From assembly GCF_003326475.1 (NCBI RefSeq), contig NZ_JPWA01000021.1:1-64000 (forward strand): a stretch of DNA of 64,000 bases, read 5' to 3'. Position 1 is the stretch's first letter; each line of letters begins with the position of its first letter. The stretch is from Thalassospira xianhensis MCCC 1A02616 (GTDB lineage: Bacteria; Pseudomonadota; Alphaproteobacteria; Rhodospirillales; Thalassospiraceae). Of the stretch, positions 8,517 to 16,961 are shown piece by piece. The notes below the pieces were generated by a model. It was not told the DNA's origin. It was given only the letters and a program-made list of their open reading frames with translations, and did no database searches. The position numbers and the translations under genes are program-made.

Positions 8517-9490
8517 TGCCAGCTTCTCCGATAGGCGCCTGTCGTATCTGCCTGACCTTCGCTAAGGGCGGCCAGATTGCCGCGTGCGCCGGTTTGCCCG
8601 TTTGCAATGCGGTCAAGGGATGCGCGGAACGCGCCGACCACCTGTGAGATATAGGCCTTGCCGCGCTGTCGCCCTTCGATCTTAAGCGCGGTTACACCGG
8701 CGTCGGCGAGTTCAGGCAGGATTGCGGTAACGTCAAGACTGGTGGGTTCTTCGAACAGGTAACCGGCCTTGTCCATGGCACGAAACCGGCCCTTGCAAAG
8801 GGTGGGATATCCGACCTTTTCATCATTGCCGTAAACATTGATTGTAAAATTGCCAAGGCGGGAAACGGTGCTGTCGCCGCGTTCCTCGTAATGGACGTGG
8901 GCCGCGGGTGAACAAACGCCATTCATATTGGGGCTTTCCCCTGTGGCATAGGACGATAGCGAACAGCGACCTTCGGCCATGACACACATGCCGCCAAAGG
9001 CGAAAACTTCGGTTTCCACCGAAATGCGCCGGTTCAACATCCGGATTTCTTCAAGCGACAGGACACGCGGCAGAACCACACGACGTACGCCAAATTCGCG
9101 GTGGTAAAAACGAATTGCTTCCTCGTTCGAGGCGGATGCCTGTACCGACAGATGCAGGCGCGCATCGGGATGTTTATCGCGCGCATATCGCAGCAATCCG
9201 ATATCGGCCAGAATGACCGCATCAACACCAATTGCAACCGCATCATCGACGGCCTTGTGCCAGATGTCTTCGGCACCGGCCTGTGGATAGGTGTTGCAGG
9301 CCAGATAGACATGCACGCCATGTTTATGTGCGAATGTAACGGCCTCGGCCAGTTCGGGTCGGGAAAAATTCAACCCCGGAAAGTTGCGGGCATTGGTCGC
9401 ATCGCGGAAACCGCAATATACAACATCCGCACCGGCCTCGACGGCGGCACGCAGACTGGCGGGGGTTCCTGCCGGGCAAACTAGTTCCAT
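8513..9490 (-). CDS. ubiU: O2-independent ubiquinone hydroxylation protein UbiU
   Basis: U32-family protein of 325 aa and partner of UbiV. It begins MELVCPAGTP, the UbiU/YhbU start. Cys169, Cys176, Cys193 and Cys232 fall at the same positions as the four cluster ligands of E. coli UbiU, so the 4Fe-4S site should be intact. Its stop overlaps the ubiV start (ATGA). It begins 24 nt after ubiT. The set lets a facultative organism make ubiquinone during anaerobic, for example denitrifying, growth. Confidence 0.95.
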   Translation of the reverse strand: MELVCPAGTPASLRAAVEAGADVVYCGFRDATNARNFPGLNFSRPELAEAVTFAHKHGVHVYLACNTYPQAGAEDIWHKAVDDAVAIGVDAVILADIGLLRYARDKHPDARLHLSVQASASNEEAIRFYHREFGVRRVVLPRVLSLEEIRMLNRRISVETEVFAFGGMCVMAEGRCSLSSYATGESPNMNGVCSPAAHVHYEERGDSTVSRLGNFTINVYGNDEKVGYPTLCKGRFRAMDKAGYLFEEPTSLDVTAILPELADAGVTALKIEGRQRGKAYISQVVGAFRASLDRIANGQTGARGNLAALSEGQADTTGAYRRSWQ

Positions 9491-9514
9491 GAAATCCCTG
9501 TATCTGTTTGTCGG

Positions 9515-10219
9515 TTATAAAGGATCAGGCAGGGCGAAATCATCACCTGCCAGCACGGTCTGACCGGTGCGGGGCGTGCGACGTTTGACGGATTTCTGGA
9601 GCCCTGAAATGTTTTCCGCATGTTCGCCAAGACGCCGGTCAATTCCGCCCAGACGTTTTTCAATCGGGGAAATTAGGGTATCGGCCATGCGGTCCATGTC
9701 CGATTGCATCTGACGATATGCCGCTTCGGCGGCGCGCAGTGCCAGACGTGCCGCCGGGCCCAATGCACCGAAACTTTCAATGACGGCTGAACGCAGGTCT
9801 ATTTCTTCGCCGTCCAGGGCATTGCGAAGGGCAACGACAAGGTCGGTCCGGCCCTCTATTCGTAATGCGCGCGAGAAGAACAGCGCGTCCCCGTCGGATT
9901 TTCCTTCGAGCAGTTCCAGAAGGGCCGGAAGCGGGCCGATGATCCGTGCCGCGATGATATTGTCATCCCCCTCATGGGCCGGGCGCAGGATGGGGGTCTC
10001 AGGATCAAGGGCAACGAAAAGGTCGAGATCAAGATCCGTCGGGCATACGAGCAGGGCAAATGTTTCGCGTTCGGTGACCCGTTCAAAAACGGGTTTGTGT
10101 CGGCGATACATGGTTGCCATGGCGTGCAGACACAGGCGTTCAAGCGCGAATGTCGGAACATTCCGAACGATGGGGTTCATCAGCAGAAAGGGTGTAAATG
10201 ACGGGCGTTTGATTGACAC
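9515..10219 (-). CDS. ubiT: Anaerobic ubiquinone lipid carrier UbiT, SCP2 domain
   Basis: A 234-aa protein with an SCP2-like lipid-binding domain at about residues 30-140 (ALERLCLHAMATMYRRH..., then DGDALFFSRALRIEGRTDLVVALRNALDG). This is the family of UbiT, which holds ubiquinone intermediates for UbiU-UbiV. The C-terminal 60 residues are a charged, low-homology tail. The start is a GTG at 10219 with GGAG 6 nt upstream; an ATG 13 codons later is the alternative. Gene order ubiT-ubiU-ubiV supports the assignment strongly. FNR-type boxes lie upstream. Confidence 0.9.
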   Translation of the reverse strand: MSIKRPSFTPFLLMNPIVRNVPTFALERLCLHAMATMYRRHKPVFERVTERETFALLVCPTDLDLDLFVALDPETPILRPAHEGDDNIIAARIIGPLPALLELLEGKSDGDALFFSRALRIEGRTDLVVALRNALDGEEIDLRSAVIESFGALGPAARLALRAAEAAYRQMQSDMDRMADTLISPIEKRLGGIDRRLGEHAENISGLQKSVKRRTPRTGQTVLAGDDFALPDPL

Positions 10220-10276
10220 GGCGGACTCCGGACCGAATTGGTGCCGGAAGTATTGTCATGTTTGGGTTTTAAGGTG

Positions 10277-10290
10277 TTGATGTCCGTCAA
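10277..10290. promoter_or_regulatory. FNR/Anr-type box in front of ubiT
   Basis: TTGATGTCCGTCAA matches 9 of the 10 defined positions of the FNR consensus TTGATNNNNATCAA. It is centred 64 nt upstream of the ubiT start codon, a suitable place for anaerobic activation. FNR control of ubiTUV is established in other proteobacteria. Confidence 0.75.
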
Positions 10291-10396
10291 ATCACTGAAA
10301 GATTTGAATTATTACGGTTCTTGATAAGGCGGAAAGGTTCTGCTTTTGAAAGAGAGTATTGGGCAGGGGGGATCACAAAATTCCGGGCAGGGCTAC

Positions 10397-10410
10397 TTGA
10401 CCATCGTCAA
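10397..10410. promoter_or_regulatory. Second FNR-type box, in front of the HTH gene
   Basis: TTGACCATCGTCAA, with perfect outer arms (TTGA-N6-TCAA) and 8 of 10 consensus positions. It is centred about 71 nt upstream of the ATG at 10475, so it would serve the rightward HTH gene; it is 120 nt from the ubiT-proximal box. Confidence 0.65.
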
Positions 10411-10474
10411 CGTGGCTTTTGGGAAGGTGCCTAAACTTGGTTGGATCAACATCCGGGAATGGAGGTCCGCCAGC

Positions 10475-10890
10475 ATGCAATCCGATTTCACACATGATCA
10501 GGATCCTGCCAATTCAGCAAATCTGGTCCATCGCAAGATAGGCGATCTGATTGCCCGTGAATTGTGTGATTTGCCCAAGGGGCCACTGACCTTGCCGGAC
10601 TTTCGCGGTGGGAAAGGTTCTTCCTCGAAGAGATATTCAAAATTCGCCACACCAAACCTATCCAGCGTATTGCATCGTTCCTGATCGATTTCGAAGAAAG
10701 AAGTGGTGAGAACCTCGGAGGCGAGGACCAGACGAACTTCCCGGAAAAACGCCAGATCGCAAGCCGGATTGGCATTACACTAGAAACATTCTCGCGCTCG
10801 CTTCGCAAGCTCGAGGCGACAGGTGAAATTGCCGCCAGCCCTAAACTCCGCACCCTTGACCGGGCGGTTCTGTACGAGCTTTCGCGCTAG
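10475..10890 (+). pseudogene. Frameshifted FNR-type HTH regulator without sensor domain
   Basis: An ATG at 10475 with GGAGG 9 nt upstream opens a frame reading MQSDFTHDQDPANSA..., but the recognisable part lies one frame away, from 10570 to the TAG at 10890: AGLSRWERFFLEEIF, RIASFLIDFEERSG, then the winged HTH QIASRIGITLETFSRSLRKL. The ETFSR pattern matches the E-x-x-S-R recognition helix by which FNR-type proteins read TTGAT. The second frame has a stop at 10567-10569 and no ATG, GTG or TTG start after it, so a single shift (one base lost or two gained) near 10570-10620 is required. Even when repaired (about 138 aa) it lacks the cyclic-nucleotide-type sensor domain and its cysteines. It could be a decayed regulator, a sequencing error, or a small sensor-less FNR paralogue. 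Confidence 0.65.
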
Positions 10891-10957
10891 AATATGACGG
10901 CTGGACTGACCTGTCGCGGTGCAACATGTCTGTGAAAGGGTTTTCCGTGTCGTAAAC

Positions 10958-10995
10958 AAAAAGGCCGTAGCACCGTGTAGTGCCGCAGCCTTTTT
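10958..10995. terminator. Bidirectional terminator between convergent genes
   Basis: AAAAAGGC...GCAC (10958-10973) mirrors GTGC...GCCTTTTT (10980-10995). The long stem has a small internal mismatch and is flanked by A and T runs, so it can stop transcription from both the rightward HTH gene and the leftward dehydrogenase gene. Confidence 0.8.
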
Positions 10996-11013
10996 GTGCG
11001 TGCTGAAGCGTAC

Positions 11014-12057
11014 TCAGTTGGCGAAAGACAACTGAACCTTTACCGATTTGCTGCGATCACGTGCCACGTCAAAGGCTTCTGTGGCGGTTTCAAGCGGGAA
11101 GGTCTGGGTGATGATCGGGCTTACGTCAATTTTACCGCTATCGATCATGCGAACGGCCTCGGCAAACTCCGCGTGGAAACGGAAGGTGCCGGTGATTGTG
11201 ATTTCCTTGGCGACCAGCGGATTGAACGGTACCGGAATTTCGCCGGCAACGCCGACCTGAACGAGGATGCCTTGCGGGCGCAAAACGCTGATGGCGGACC
11301 GCAAGGCCGCCGGGGCGGCTGAGCATTCCAGGCAAACGTCAAACTGTCCCTTATCCTGTTCGTAAGGTTTAAGGTCTTCGGCTGCCGTAGCGATGTTGAT
11401 GATGCGGGTTGCGCCCATCTGCTTTGCAACATTCAATGCAAAATCCTGCAAATCGGTCACAACGATTTCGCTGGCTCCGGCAAGTTTGGCGGCTGCTGCA
11501 CAAAGGCTGCCGATCGGACCGGCACCGGTAATCAGGACCTTTTTACCCGCAAGATCACCTGCGCGTGCAACTGCATGCAGGCATACGGCAAGGGGTTCAG
11601 CACAGGCGGCCTTGCCGATGTCGGTTTGATCGCTGATCAGGAAACACTGGCCTTCGCGCACATTGACCAGATCGCGGAACGCACCCTGAATATGGGGCAT
11701 CGGCATTGCTGATCCAAAGAACTTCATGTTCAGGCAATGCTGCTGCAGGTTCTGTTGGCAATAACGGCACGTGCCACACGGATGGCTTGGGTTGATTGCA
11801 ACCTTTTGCCTGACAGTCAGACCGGTTACATCCGGGCCAAGTGCAACGATGGTACCCGCGGCTTCATGTCCAAGGATGATAGGCTCGCGCACGCGGATTT
11901 GACCAATCCCGCCTTCAAAATAGTAATGCATATCCGAACCGCACACGCCACCGGCACCAACACGGATAAGGACTTCGTCACCAACAGGGGCGGTGGTTGC
12001 TTCGGTGTCGATCCGAAGATCGTCTTGGCCATACAGGCGGCAAACACGTGTTTGCAT
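11014..12057 (-). CDS. Zn-dependent hexonate dehydrogenase (L-idonate/L-gulonate 5-dehydrogenase type)
   Basis: Medium-chain zinc alcohol dehydrogenase of 347 aa. Cys39 and the GHE motif at His64-Glu65 are the catalytic-zinc ligands. Cys94, Cys97, Cys100 and Cys108 form the structural zinc site. A Rossmann motif GAGPIG lies near residue 170. Overall it reads like L-idonate 5-dehydrogenase. It is last in the gntR-dctPQM operon and opposite uxuAB. An enzyme oxidising L-gulonate to D-fructuronate would feed directly into UxuB and UxuA, so I favour L-gulonate 5-dehydrogenase by context, with L-idonate as the alternative. The substrate is inference. Confidence 0.85.
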   Translation of the reverse strand: MQTRVCRLYGQDDLRIDTEATTAPVGDEVLIRVGAGGVCGSDMHYYFEGGIGQIRVREPIILGHEAAGTIVALGPDVTGLTVRQKVAINPSHPCGTCRYCQQNLQQHCLNMKFFGSAMPMPHIQGAFRDLVNVREGQCFLISDQTDIGKAACAEPLAVCLHAVARAGDLAGKKVLITGAGPIGSLCAAAAKLAGASEIVVTDLQDFALNVAKQMGATRIINIATAAEDLKPYEQDKGQFDVCLECSAAPAALRSAISVLRPQGILVQVGVAGEIPVPFNPLVAKEITITGTFRFHAEFAEAVRMIDSGKIDVSPIITQTFPLETATEAFDVARDRSKSVKVQLSFAN

Positions 12058-12060
12058 CGA

Positions 12061-13335
12061 TTACTCCATCAGGGACGGCAGCCAGGTTGACAGCGCCGGG
12101 ATATAGGAAACAAGGAACAGGATCAGGATATTGGTCAGAAGGAACGGCATCAGCGCCCTGATAACCGTGGTCACGGGGGCTTTGGCGATGTTCGCACAGA
12201 TGAACATGCAAATGCCTACCGGCGGGGTCGTCAAACCGATCATCAGGTTCAGAACCGCAAACACCGCGAAATGGATCGGATCGACACCGACATTGGTGGC
12301 AAGGGTCAGAAGCGGCACAAACAGGATGATCAATGCCGCAATCGTTTCCATGAACATGCCGACAATGAGCAGAACCAGATTGATCAGCAATATCACGGCA
12401 TATTTGTTGTCGGTGAAGGACAATACCGCGTTTGAAATCATCTGCGGGATGCGTTCGGAAACAAGGATCCAGCCAAACACGTTTGCCAGACCAACAAGCG
12501 CAAGAATGGCGGCGGCAGTCACCGCGCTGTCGATGATGATTTTCGGAACCTTGCGTAGCGGCAGTTCGCGATAAATGAAACAGCCGACGATCAGGGCATA
12601 GATACTGGCAATGACTGCGGTTTCAGTCGGAGTGACGATGCCGCTCAGCAAACCGCCGACAATCAGGGCCGTCATGGCAAGCGCCCAGAAGGCACCGACG
12701 AAGGATCGGGCCAGTTCACCAAATCCCTGCCATGGCTGGTGCGGGAAATTGCGGCGGACCGCGATAATGTAGCAGGTCACCATCATCGCAAGGCCCATCA
12801 GGATCCCGGGAATGGCGCCTGCAATGAACATCTTGCCAACAGAAATGCCAGACAACGCACCGACAATGATCATCGGCATACTTGGCGGGATGATCGGGCC
12901 AACGGTTGACGAGGCGGCCGTCACGGCAGCAGAAAATGCCGGCGTATAGCCCGCACGGATCATGCCGGGGATCATCATGCCGCCGATTGATGCCGCGTCG
13001 GCAACAGCGGTTCCGGAAATGCCGCCAAATAGCATGGAACCGGTGACGTTGGTCAGGCCAAGGCCGCCGCGCATCCATCCGACCATCGCGTTGGCGAACC
13101 GCACAATGCGCGGCGTAATCCCCCCGCCATTCATCAGGTTCCCGGCAAGGATAAAGCCCGGAATGCAAAGCAGGACAAACACATCCATCCCGGCAAACAT
13201 TTTTTGCGGGATCACAACAAGAGGAATGCCTTCCAGCAGCAAATAGCACAGCGAGGACAGACCCAGTGTCACGGCTACCGGAAGGCCGATGACGAGGCCG
13301 AGGGCAAAAACGCCAAGTAAAATTGCGAGGCTCAT
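12061..13335 (-). CDS. TRAP transporter large permease, DctM type
   Basis: Main membrane subunit of a TRAP importer, 424 aa with about twelve membrane helices. It shows the family hallmarks: an N-terminal VALGL-type helix, the FGGISGTAVADAASIGGMMIPGM segment and PPSMPMIIVG. It starts 4 nt inside the DctQ gene and ends 3 nt before the dehydrogenase. Substrate specificity comes from the DctP protein; the neighbouring uxu genes suggest a hexuronate or hexonate. Confidence 0.95.
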   Translation of the reverse strand: MSLAILLGVFALGLVIGLPVAVTLGLSSLCYLLLEGIPLVVIPQKMFAGMDVFVLLCIPGFILAGNLMNGGGITPRIVRFANAMVGWMRGGLGLTNVTGSMLFGGISGTAVADAASIGGMMIPGMIRAGYTPAFSAAVTAASSTVGPIIPPSMPMIIVGALSGISVGKMFIAGAIPGILMGLAMMVTCYIIAVRRNFPHQPWQGFGELARSFVGAFWALAMTALIVGGLLSGIVTPTETAVIASIYALIVGCFIYRELPLRKVPKIIIDSAVTAAAILALVGLANVFGWILVSERIPQMISNAVLSFTDNKYAVILLINLVLLIVGMFMETIAALIILFVPLLTLATNVGVDPIHFAVFAVLNLMIGLTTPPVGICMFICANIAKAPVTTVIRALMPFLLTNILILFLVSYIPALSTWLPSLME

Positions 13336-13841
13336 GGGAAGTCCTTCGTCGTATCTTCAGCTTTTCCATCAGAAACCCCGGCGATGACACGTATCATCCG
13401 CAGGACCGCGAAAAGACCGAGAACGGCAAGAAGAATGAAAACGGTGGCGTGAATGAAATCCATCCGGACGCCTAATGCGGGTGAAGTTTGAAGAACACCG
13501 ATTGAAACAAACATCCACGCAGGGGACAGTAATATCAGGCAAAATCCAGCCGTCAGTCCGGCCGAGATGAACATCAATGCCCGCTGGATACGCAAAGGCA
13601 GCATTTCGCAAACGATGTCGACATTAACCAGTTCGCCATTGCGAAAAGACAGCCCGACGCCAAAAGCCGCAAGAAACAGCAGCGCATGACGCGTAAGTTC
13701 TTCGGTCCATACCGGTGAACTGGTCAAAAAGGTTCGCGACACAACCTGTATCAGGACCGTGCCGATCAGAATGCCGAAAGCGGCACCGGTTCCGATCCGG
13801 CAAAGTGCAATGATGGATGCGTATAATCTGGCAGAAAGCAC
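13332..13841 (-). CDS. TRAP transporter small permease, DctQ type
   Basis: Small membrane subunit of 169 aa with four helices and the conserved motifs VWTEELTRHALLFLAAFGVG and FRNGELVNVD. The frame is open to a TTG at 13883, but that codon lies inside the terminator hairpin. I choose the GTG at 13841, preceded by GGGGAAG. Its stop overlaps the DctM start by 4 nt. Position after the DctP terminator means it is expressed by read-through. Confidence 0.88.
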   Translation of the reverse strand: MLSARLYASIIALCRIGTGAAFGILIGTVLIQVVSRTFLTSSPVWTEELTRHALLFLAAFGVGLSFRNGELVNVDIVCEMLPLRIQRALMFISAGLTAGFCLILLSPAWMFVSIGVLQTSPALGVRMDFIHATVFILLAVLGLFAVLRMIRVIAGVSDGKAEDTTKDFP

Positions 13842-13856
13842 GTTACTTCCCCGTCG

Positions 13857-13890
13857 AAAAAAGGTTCGGTCACGCGTACGCAACCGAACC
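13857..13890 (-). terminator. Intrinsic terminator between dctP and dctQ
   Basis: On the leftward transcript GGTTCGGT (13890-13883) pairs with ACCGAACC (13870-13863) and is followed by a run of six T (13862-13857), a canonical intrinsic terminator. It starts 8 nt after the DctP stop and ends 15 nt before the DctQ start. Partial read-through would set a high binding-protein to permease ratio. Confidence 0.88.
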
Positions 13891-13898
13891 GGTAGAAA

Positions 13899-14873
13899 TC
13901 AGTTTGCGAAAAGGTCTTCGACGACAGGGCGGATTTCGTCGGAAACATTTGCAAGAACAGCGTCTTTTGCTTTCTGGGCAAAGGCCTGTGTATCGACTTC
14001 AACGAAGGTCATGCCCTTTGCCTGAAGTTCTTTCGTCAAACGTTCTTCATCAGCGCTAAACAGGTCGCGTTCATATGCCTGCGCCCGTTTTGCGGCTTCC
14101 ATAACGGCTTCCTTGTCGTCATCCGACAGTTTGCCCCAGGTGATTTCCGAAATGGTCAGATAAATCCATGAACGGACATGCTCGGTCTTGTTCACAAATT
14201 TCTGCACTTCGTTGAAACTTGCCGAATCAATCAGTGCCAGCGGGTTTTCCTGTGCATCGATGGTGCCTGCCTGAAGCGAGGTAAAGACTTCCGAGAACGC
14301 CATCGGTGTCGGTTGCGCACCAAGCGATTTCCAGACATCAACAAAAAGCGGAACGTTCGGAACGCGCAGTTTCAGGCCGTTCAGATCGTCCGGGCTTTTG
14401 ATTTCGCGGTTTGACGTCAGGTTGCGCGGGCCGCGGGCAAAATAGGCAATCGGGCGGATGCGGGCTTTTTCGACAATCTGCTGTTCGATCTTGTCGCCGA
14501 TTTCGCCACTGGCAACGGCATCCATGTCTTCGAGTGTCTGATAGGCATACGGAACAGCCAGAAGGGCCGCCATCGGAGCCCAGTTCTGCAGGCTTTCACC
14601 AGTAATGGTCATGTCGACCGAACCAAGCTGCATGCCGTTGATCAGGTCGATTTCCTTGCCGAGTGTTTCGTTGGGGAAGACCTGCACATCGATACGGCCG
14701 TCGGTAAGGCTTGAGAGTTCTTCGCCGAATTTGACCGCAGCCTTGTGCCAGGAATTCTGTTCATTGGCGAGATGGCCAAGTTTGAGGGTCATTTCAGCCG
14801 CAATCGCAGAACTGCTCATCATCATGGCTGCGACACCAGCGATCATAAGTTTTTTGGTCGTTTTTTTAAGCAT
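13899..14873 (-). CDS. TRAP solute-binding protein, DctP type
   Basis: Periplasmic binding protein of 324 aa. A Sec signal peptide ends at about residue 25 (SSAIA-AEM). The mature protein has the DctP pattern LKLGHLANEQNSWHKAAVKFGEEL and the conserved FARGPRNLTSNREIKSPDDLNGLKLRVP, whose arginine normally grips the substrate carboxylate. The start has GGAGG 5 nt upstream. The gene is just downstream of the GntR gene. Carboxylate sugars (glucuronate, gulonate or mannonate) are the likely ligands from context. Confidence 0.94.
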   Translation of the reverse strand: MLKKTTKKLMIAGVAAMMMSSSAIAAEMTLKLGHLANEQNSWHKAAVKFGEELSSLTDGRIDVQVFPNETLGKEIDLINGMQLGSVDMTITGESLQNWAPMAALLAVPYAYQTLEDMDAVASGEIGDKIEQQIVEKARIRPIAYFARGPRNLTSNREIKSPDDLNGLKLRVPNVPLFVDVWKSLGAQPTPMAFSEVFTSLQAGTIDAQENPLALIDSASFNEVQKFVNKTEHVRSWIYLTISEITWGKLSDDDKEAVMEAAKRAQAYERDLFSADEERLTKELQAKGMTFVEVDTQAFAQKAKDAVLANVSDEIRPVVEDLFAN

Positions 14874-14899
14874 ATTTTCCTCCCAGTTCGGTTGACGTC

Positions 14900-15610
14900 T
14901 CAGGATGACAACGCAGAATTGGCGTCATCAAAAAGCTCCGTTTTGGAGCGGGCAATATCAGGCAGCGTATGCAGGATTTCACGGAGGTGTTCACGCATGG
15001 CTGCGCTGGCTGTTTCGGGATCACGGGCTGTGATCGCCGCAACAATTCGGACATGCTGTTCGATGATTTCGTCCATCGGAAACTGGAAGTAGCTCAGATA
15101 CCGTACCCGGTCGAGTTGGGCGCGGACATCTTCTACGACCTTCCACGCATATGTTTTTCCGGCGGCCTCCGCCAGGCAGTGATGAAAATCATGATCCAGT
15201 TTCAGAAACGACCGTGCATCGCCTTTCATTGCTTTGCGCTGATCGGAAATCAGTTGTTCGAGGCGGGCAAGAAACGCATCGTTAGGTTCTTTTGCAACAA
15301 AGCGTGCAATGTCGGCTTCAATGGCTTCGCGGACAAATCGTGCGTCAAGAACAGCGGCAACAGAAATTTTCCGCACATAGGTTCCGCGCTGCGGACGAAC
15401 TTCCAAAAGACCCTCGTCGGCAAGCTTGATGAAAGCTTCGCGGACCGGTTGGCGGCTGACATTAAAATGTTTTGCAAGTTCTGCTTCGGACAGGCGCACA
15501 CCGGGAAGCAGGTCGGTACACACGATCCGTTCGCGTATGATGCGATGGATCTGTGGGCCGACAGCCTGATCGTGCGTGATTTCCCAGTCGTTTTGTTCGG
15601 GATCGCCCAT
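14900..15610 (-). CDS. GntR/FCD-family regulator of the hexuronate module
   Basis: A 236-aa repressor with an N-terminal winged HTH (LSEAELAKHFNVSRQPVREAFIKLADEGLLEVRPQRG) and a C-terminal all-helical FCD domain that carries metal-ligand His residues (LDHDFHHCLAEAAG). The frame extends 58 codons upstream; I choose the ATG at 15610 because GGAG sits 6 nt before it, whereas the ATG at 15637 has no Shine-Dalgarno. It heads the dctPQM operon and faces uxuA, so it is placed to control both directions, like UxuR/ExuR-type regulators. Confidence 0.9.
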   Translation of the reverse strand: MGDPEQNDWEITHDQAVGPQIHRIIRERIVCTDLLPGVRLSEAELAKHFNVSRQPVREAFIKLADEGLLEVRPQRGTYVRKISVAAVLDARFVREAIEADIARFVAKEPNDAFLARLEQLISDQRKAMKGDARSFLKLDHDFHHCLAEAAGKTYAWKVVEDVRAQLDRVRYLSYFQFPMDEIIEQHVRIVAAITARDPETASAAMREHLREILHTLPDIARSKTELFDDANSALSS

Positions 15611-15642
15611 CAATCTCTCCTTGCTTTTCTGAGTCATGATGC

Positions 15643-15656
15643 ATACTACCATACTA
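15643..15656. promoter_or_regulatory. Candidate GntR operator (ATACTA direct repeat)
   Basis: ATACTA occurs twice with an 8-bp period (15643-15648 and 15651-15656) in the 127-nt divergent promoter region between the GntR gene and uxuA. It is the most regular element there. The assignment is tentative, because FCD regulators usually bind inverted repeats. Confidence 0.3.
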
Positions 15657-15737
15657 GTCAACAAAATTATGTCGTGATACTGTTCACAACCGTTATAGTC
15701 GGTGTTGAAGACACCACGCCAATACAGAGAGAAACAC

Positions 15738-16961
15738 ATGAAACAAACCTGGAGATGGTTCGGCCCGAGTGACCTGGTCAGCATTGACGATATTTGTCAG
15801 GCCGGTGCACATGGTGTGGTTTCCGCCCTTCATCATGTGCCGAGTGGCGCTGTCTGGACTTCCGATGAAATTGCCAGGCGTCATGCCGAAATCGCGACCA
15901 TGAAAGATGGTGCGCCGTCGGGGCTGACCTGGGATGTTGTTGAAAGTCTCCCGGTTTCCGAATCGATCAAACGTCGGGTTGGTCCGTGGCGTGATCACAT
16001 CGAAGCTTACAAGCAAAGCCTTCACAACCTTGCCGATTCCGGCATCAGTATTGTCTGTTACAACTTCATGCCGGTTCTTGACTGGACACGCACGCATCTG
16101 AATTGGCGACTATCCAACGGTGCGACCTGTATGCGTTTTGACCTGACCGATTTCGTCGCGTTTGACCTGTTCATCCTGAACCGTGCCGGTGCGGAAAATG
16201 ACTATCCCGCCGGAATCGTTGCCGAAGCCAAAAACCGTTTTGCCGAAATGACGGACAAACGCCGTGCCGAGCTGGAACGAACGGTTGCCTTTGGTTTGCC
16301 GGGGTCGGTTGAAAACCTCTCTCTGGATGATCTGCGTGCTCTGCTTGAAACCTACGCCGTGATCGACGCCGATACGCTGCGGGCCAATCTGGTCGCGTTT
16401 CTCGAAGAAGTTGTTCCGGTCGCGCGCGAGGTTGGTATTCGTATGTGTTGCCATCCCGATGATCCGCCCTTCGCGCTTCTGGGGTTGCCGCGGATCATGT
16501 CGACCGAAGACGATTACGCCTTTATCATGCGTGCTATCGATATTCCGGAGAACGGTATTACGTTGTGTTCCGGCTCACTTGGTGTCCGTCCTGAAAATGA
16601 CCTTCCGGGGATGATGAGGCGCTGGGGGGATCGCGTGCATTTCATCCATTTGCGCAATACCAAACGCGAAAGCGAAGGCTTGCCGTGCAGTTTCCACGAG
16701 GCAGAGCACTTGGACGGTGACACCAATATGGTCGATCTGATCGAGGAAATCCTGCGAGAGGAAGCACGCCGGAAGGCTGCGGGACGTGTGGACTGGAACA
16801 TCCCCATGCGTCCGGATCACGGGCAGGATATTCTTGATGACCTGAACCGGAAGGGACAGCCGGGTTATCCGGCGATCGGGCGTCTCAAGGGCCTTGCCGA
16901 GTTGCGGGGGGTAATGATGGCACTTTCTGCAAGGTTTGATTTGCTTGGGGCCCAAAAATGA
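15738..16961 (+). CDS. uxuA: Mannonate dehydratase UxuA
   Basis: Converts D-mannonate to 2-keto-3-deoxygluconate. It has 407 aa against about 394 in E. coli. The start MKQTWRWFGPSDLVSI and the segment GVVSALHHVPSGAVW are typical. Conserved Cys/His residues that bind the metal are visible in MCCHPDDPP, FIHLRN and RPDHGQ. I use the ATG at 15738 because the 12 codons before it do not match the family and a purine-rich GAGAG precedes it. Its last 4 nt overlap uxuB. Confidence 0.95.
   Translation: MKQTWRWFGPSDLVSIDDICQAGAHGVVSALHHVPSGAVWTSDEIARRHAEIATMKDGAPSGLTWDVVESLPVSESIKRRVGPWRDHIEAYKQSLHNLADSGISIVCYNFMPVLDWTRTHLNWRLSNGATCMRFDLTDFVAFDLFILNRAGAENDYPAGIVAEAKNRFAEMTDKRRAELERTVAFGLPGSVENLSLDDLRALLETYAVIDADTLRANLVAFLEEVVPVAREVGIRMCCHPDDPPFALLGLPRIMSTEDDYAFIMRAIDIPENGITLCSGSLGVRPENDLPGMMRRWGDRVHFIHLRNTKRESEGLPCSFHEAEHLDGDTNMVDLIEEILREEARRKAAGRVDWNIPMRPDHGQDILDDLNRKGQPGYPAIGRLKGLAELRGVMMALSARFDLLGAQK

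Noticed and set aside
10570-10620. Programmed -1 frameshifting in the FNR-type HTH gene
   Set aside because: The overlap region has no X-XXY-YYZ slippery heptamer in the right frame and no obvious downstream pseudoknot, so mutation or sequencing error is more likely.
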